NCBI GenBank assembly: GCA_014380825.1
Contig: JACMJD010000782.1
Coordinates: 1 to 7,761, forward strand
Direction of reading: 5' to 3'
From: Phycisphaerae bacterium
GTDB lineage: Bacteria; Planctomycetota; Phycisphaerae; Tepidisphaerales; Tepidisphaeraceae
Length of the DNA stretch: 7,761 bases
Shown here: piece after piece, positions 5,640 to 7,761 of the stretch
Numbering within the stretch: position 1 is the stretch's first letter
Layout of the letters: each line of letters opens with the position of its first letter
The notes under the pieces: model-generated
Database searches by the model: none
Seen by the model: only the letters and a program-made list of their open reading frames with translations
Told to the model about the DNA's origin: nothing
Program-made: the position numbers and the translations under genes

Positions 5640-7761
5640 TGTTCACCGGCGAGTACGGAATATTCATCGTATTCATAGCGATTCCGACAATCAGCCAGAA
5701 GCCTGCGGCGACGCCTTCTCCAACGATCAGTCCGATGAAGAACGGCTTGCACGCCATGTAAAACCGCGCGCCGCCGAAGCGGACGATGATCAGCTTCAGC
5801 AGCCAGCCGATGAAGATGCTGAACCACAGGTGCTGGCTGGGAAACGTGCCGACGACCAGGAAACCGATCGGATGCAGCGGCCACCACGTGAAACGCAGGC
5901 GGAGAAATGAAAGCAGCGTGGTCAGGGTCGCGCCGAACGTGAAGTGCGCGACCGCATTATGTTGCGGGCGATACTGGCCGCGGTCGTAGTTGATCGTTGC
6001 GTCGGTGACTTGAAGGGCGACGTTGTCCTCGGCGCCCCACCAGTTGATCGGGATGCGATGCGTGACATCCTGCGTCCAGGCGTAGTGATATTCAGTCCAT
6101 AACGTGCTCGCGAAACTGACGACGTAACCGACAAACAGCGCGAGGAACATAAGACCCAGCGCGCGACGGAAAACCCGGGTCTTCGCGAGTACATTCAGAC
6201 GCCGGCGTGTGACGTACTCCGAAGACCCGGATTCTTCAGCAGGCGCGGTTTGATCGATCACTTTCATCCCGTGCGTCGCGTAGACGGTCACGACTTCGCG
6301 ATAGTCGTAGAACGTCGCTTGGAGGATCGATCCGAGATAGAACGACTCGATCGAGACAGGACGCAAGAAGCCGGCGGTGACGAGCATCTGCCACGGGCGC
6401 ACCATCGAGATGCGCAACGCGCCGTGAACCAAACCCGTCTCGGCGATGATTCGGGCAATCACCAGCCAGGCCGTCATCAACAGGATTACCAGCGTGAACG
6501 CGCTGCCCACACTGCAGCCGGCCAGCGTGAGCCAGACCGTCATCACGATCATGCATCCGATCATCAGCCAGAACGCGATCGGATAGGGGAGATACTTTTC
6601 CTCTGGTTCACCGGGGCGGTGGCCGCGCAGGGCTTGGCGGAGCACGAGCGCCCAGTGTTTTCGCGCGACCCACAGGATTGCGATGGCGAACGCCATCGCG
6701 CCCCCGAAGGTTTGGTCGTTCACGCCGTACGTTTCGTGATCGCCCCAGAACGTGCCGTTGATCATTCGCCAGACGTTCAGCAGCAAGTAGAAAAAAAACA
6801 GGCTGAACGCGACGTGGCTGGAGATGAAGTACGTCACGCCGACGACCGTAAAGAAGATCGCGGCATTCTTTAGTTTGTAGTCGACGTAAGTCCAGGGTGG
6901 CGACGTGAGCAGTTGATCGAGATCGTAGTGAACCGGAATGTCGACGAAATATTTCGGCAGCACGCGCGCGAGCCCGCGCCACAGGTGCAGCAGAAACACC
7001 GCGGCAAATGCGACCCAGAACGATCGCTGCGACAGGATGGAATTGAGAAACTTCCCGCGCGGCGGCGCTTCAATCAGCGCCAGTTCGATCTGCGCCAACG
7101 GAAATGGAAGGCGTTCATTTTCAAACCACTGTCGCCGCACGATCGCACAGAGGCACAGCATCGCGCCGAACGTCGCGAAGGTGAAAATGCCCCACGTGAA
7201 CGCGGGCATTAGCCACGCACGATAGGGCGGCCAACCCGTGCCGTCCCATCGGCCGGTGAAACCTTCGACAACCGGATCGTGACTCCAATCGGCGGGCGAA
7301 GCGCTTTCGAATGTCGGCCAGATCCAGCGCGGGACGTTCATCGATTCGAGCAGGCGCAGGAAATCCGGTTTCTGCGCTGCCTGTCGCATCGGGACGACCA
7401 GGTTCGGCACGAGATAACGCATCAACCCGCTGCTGGGCAGGCAGCAACTGACGAGCGTCATCGTAAACGCCACCGCGATTTCGCCGCTGCTCAGCGCCCG
7501 ATCGGGCCACCACCGCGAGATCGGCGCGTTGATCAGGACGACGGCGAACAGCAGCATCATCACGCCGATCGGAAGATTGTTTCCGATCAGAAACGTGTTG
7601 TTCAGCGCGTAATCGTTGTACGGCGTGAGCCCGCAGATCAGCGTGACGCCGAGCAGGCCGAGGAGGATGGAGCGGTAGGTGATCGGAGATCGCTGGGGAC
7701 CCAGTGAGGAGGTGAGCAGGTGGGGAGGTGAGGAGGTGAAAGAGGGCGGCGCGCTTTCTTC
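5626..7761 (-). CDS. Large polytopic membrane protein, DUF6785/DUF6784-like (5' end beyond the window)
   Basis: 711 residues are visible; the frame is open to the right edge, so the true start lies outside. The protein has many hydrophobic helices. Recognisable landmarks, counted from the first visible residue, are TYRSILLGLLGVTLICGLTP (28-47), ENERLPFP (214-221), RIIAETGL (437-444) and a C-terminal block with WWPLHPIG (626-633) and KPFFIGLIVGE (672-682). This layout matches my memory of the DUF6785 family with its C-terminal DUF6784 region, uncharacterised proteins distantly reminiscent of oligopeptide transporters (OPT). No function or substrate is established. The GTG at 7563 is the first GTG, ATG or TTG in the visible frame, but starting there would cut through a conserved-looking first helix region, so it is unlikely to be the start. 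The first visible 27 residues are low-complexity and repeat-encoded. The stop overlaps the kinase gene by 14 bp. Confidence 0.8.
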   Translation of the reverse strand, partial: EESAPPSFTSSPPHLLTSSLGPQRSPITYRSILLGLLGVTLICGLTPYNDYALNNTFLIGNNLPIGVMMLLFAVVLINAPISRWWPDRALSSGEIAVAFTMTLVSCCLPSSGLMRYLVPNLVVPMRQAAQKPDFLRLLESMNVPRWIWPTFESASPADWSHDPVVEGFTGRWDGTGWPPYRAWLMPAFTWGIFTFATFGAMLCLCAIVRRQWFENERLPFPLAQIELALIEAPPRGKFLNSILSQRSFWVAFAAVFLLHLWRGLARVLPKYFVDIPVHYDLDQLLTSPPWTYVDYKLKNAAIFFTVVGVTYFISSHVAFSLFFFYLLLNVWRMINGTFWGDHETYGVNDQTFGGAMAFAIAILWVARKHWALVLRQALRGHRPGEPEEKYLPYPIAFWLMIGCMIVMTVWLTLAGCSVGSAFTLVILLMTAWLVIARIIAETGLVHGALRISMVRPWQMLVTAGFLRPVSIESFYLGSILQATFYDYREVVTVYATHGMKVIDQTAPAEESGSSEYVTRRRLNVLAKTRVFRRALGLMFLALFVGYVVSFASTLWTEYHYAWTQDVTHRIPINWWGAEDNVALQVTDATINYDRGQYRPQHNAVAHFTFGATLTTLLSFLRLRFTWWPLHPIGFLVVGTFPSQHLWFSIFIGWLLKLIIVRFGGARFYMACKPFFIGLIVGEGVAAGFWLIVGIAMNTMNIPYSPVNIMPG
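7704..7739. repeat. Short G-rich direct repeat (GTGAGGAGGTGA units)
   Basis: The 12-mer GTGAGGAGGTGA occurs exactly at 7704-7715 and 7728-7739, with a related GAGCAGGTGGGGAG-type spacer between, giving a 24-bp period. On the minus strand it reads as CACCTCC/TCACC units and is in frame with the large membrane protein, encoding a Ser/Thr/Pro/Leu-rich stretch (SSPPHLLTSSL). The strong strand asymmetry and repetition contrast with the rest of the window. Similar strings may occur elsewhere in this genome, which I cannot test. Confidence 0.55.

Noticed and set aside
5614..5651. Inverted repeat CGCCGGT / ACCGGCG as a bidirectional terminator for the kinase and membrane-protein genes
   Set aside because: The stem is only 7 bp with a 24-nt loop and no T-run on either strand, so it was not annotated as a terminator.
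6250..6873. 207-codon plus-strand frame opposite the DUF6785-like gene
   Set aside because: It is highly charged antisense sequence with no family resemblance; the minus-strand frame has consistent helices and motifs throughout.
7563..7563. GTG at 7563 as the start of the large membrane protein
   Set aside because: The frame continues open to the window edge and encodes a plausible first helix and family-like motif upstream.

Overview
The window comes from a bacterium with moderately high GC and compact gene packing. It most resembles a planctomycete of the Phycisphaerae or WD2101 kind. This rests on the DUF6785/DUF6784-type membrane protein, a family I associate with Planctomycetota and similar phyla, and on the look of the S1 N-terminus. 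It is an inference from family memory, not from a search.

Layout, left to right. (1) The 5' part of rpsA (ribosomal protein S1) lies on the minus strand, cut by the left edge. (2) A 305-bp divergent intergenic region follows. It holds candidate promoters for both flanking genes, two inverted repeats, a 10-bp palindrome and a pyrimidine-rich rpsA leader without a Shine-Dalgarno sequence. (3) An MFS transporter of the organophosphate:phosphate antiporter (GlpT/UhpT) type lies on the plus strand. (4) A second MFS transporter, of the MFS_3 / EntS-like exporter type, lies on the minus strand and overlaps the first tail-to-tail by 4 bp. (5) A second divergent gap of about 165 bp follows. (6) A soluble histidine kinase with an RsbRD-like N-terminal domain lies on the plus strand. 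(7) A large polytopic DUF6785/DUF6784-like membrane protein lies on the minus strand. It overlaps the kinase tail-to-tail by 14 bp and runs off the right edge.

The five genes alternate strictly in strand (- + - + -), so none can share a simple co-directional operon within the window. I see no pathway uniting them. They look like independently transcribed genes: one core translation gene, three membrane proteins (two transporters and one of unknown role) and one orphan sensor kinase.

No RNA genes, CRISPR array, insertion sequence, phage or defence genes were seen. I did not find a clearly new system. The most rewarding points are the rpsA leader, the OPA-family transporter that lacks the family's binding histidine, and the uncharacterised membrane protein, whose N-terminus is easily misannotated and carries a repeat-derived segment.
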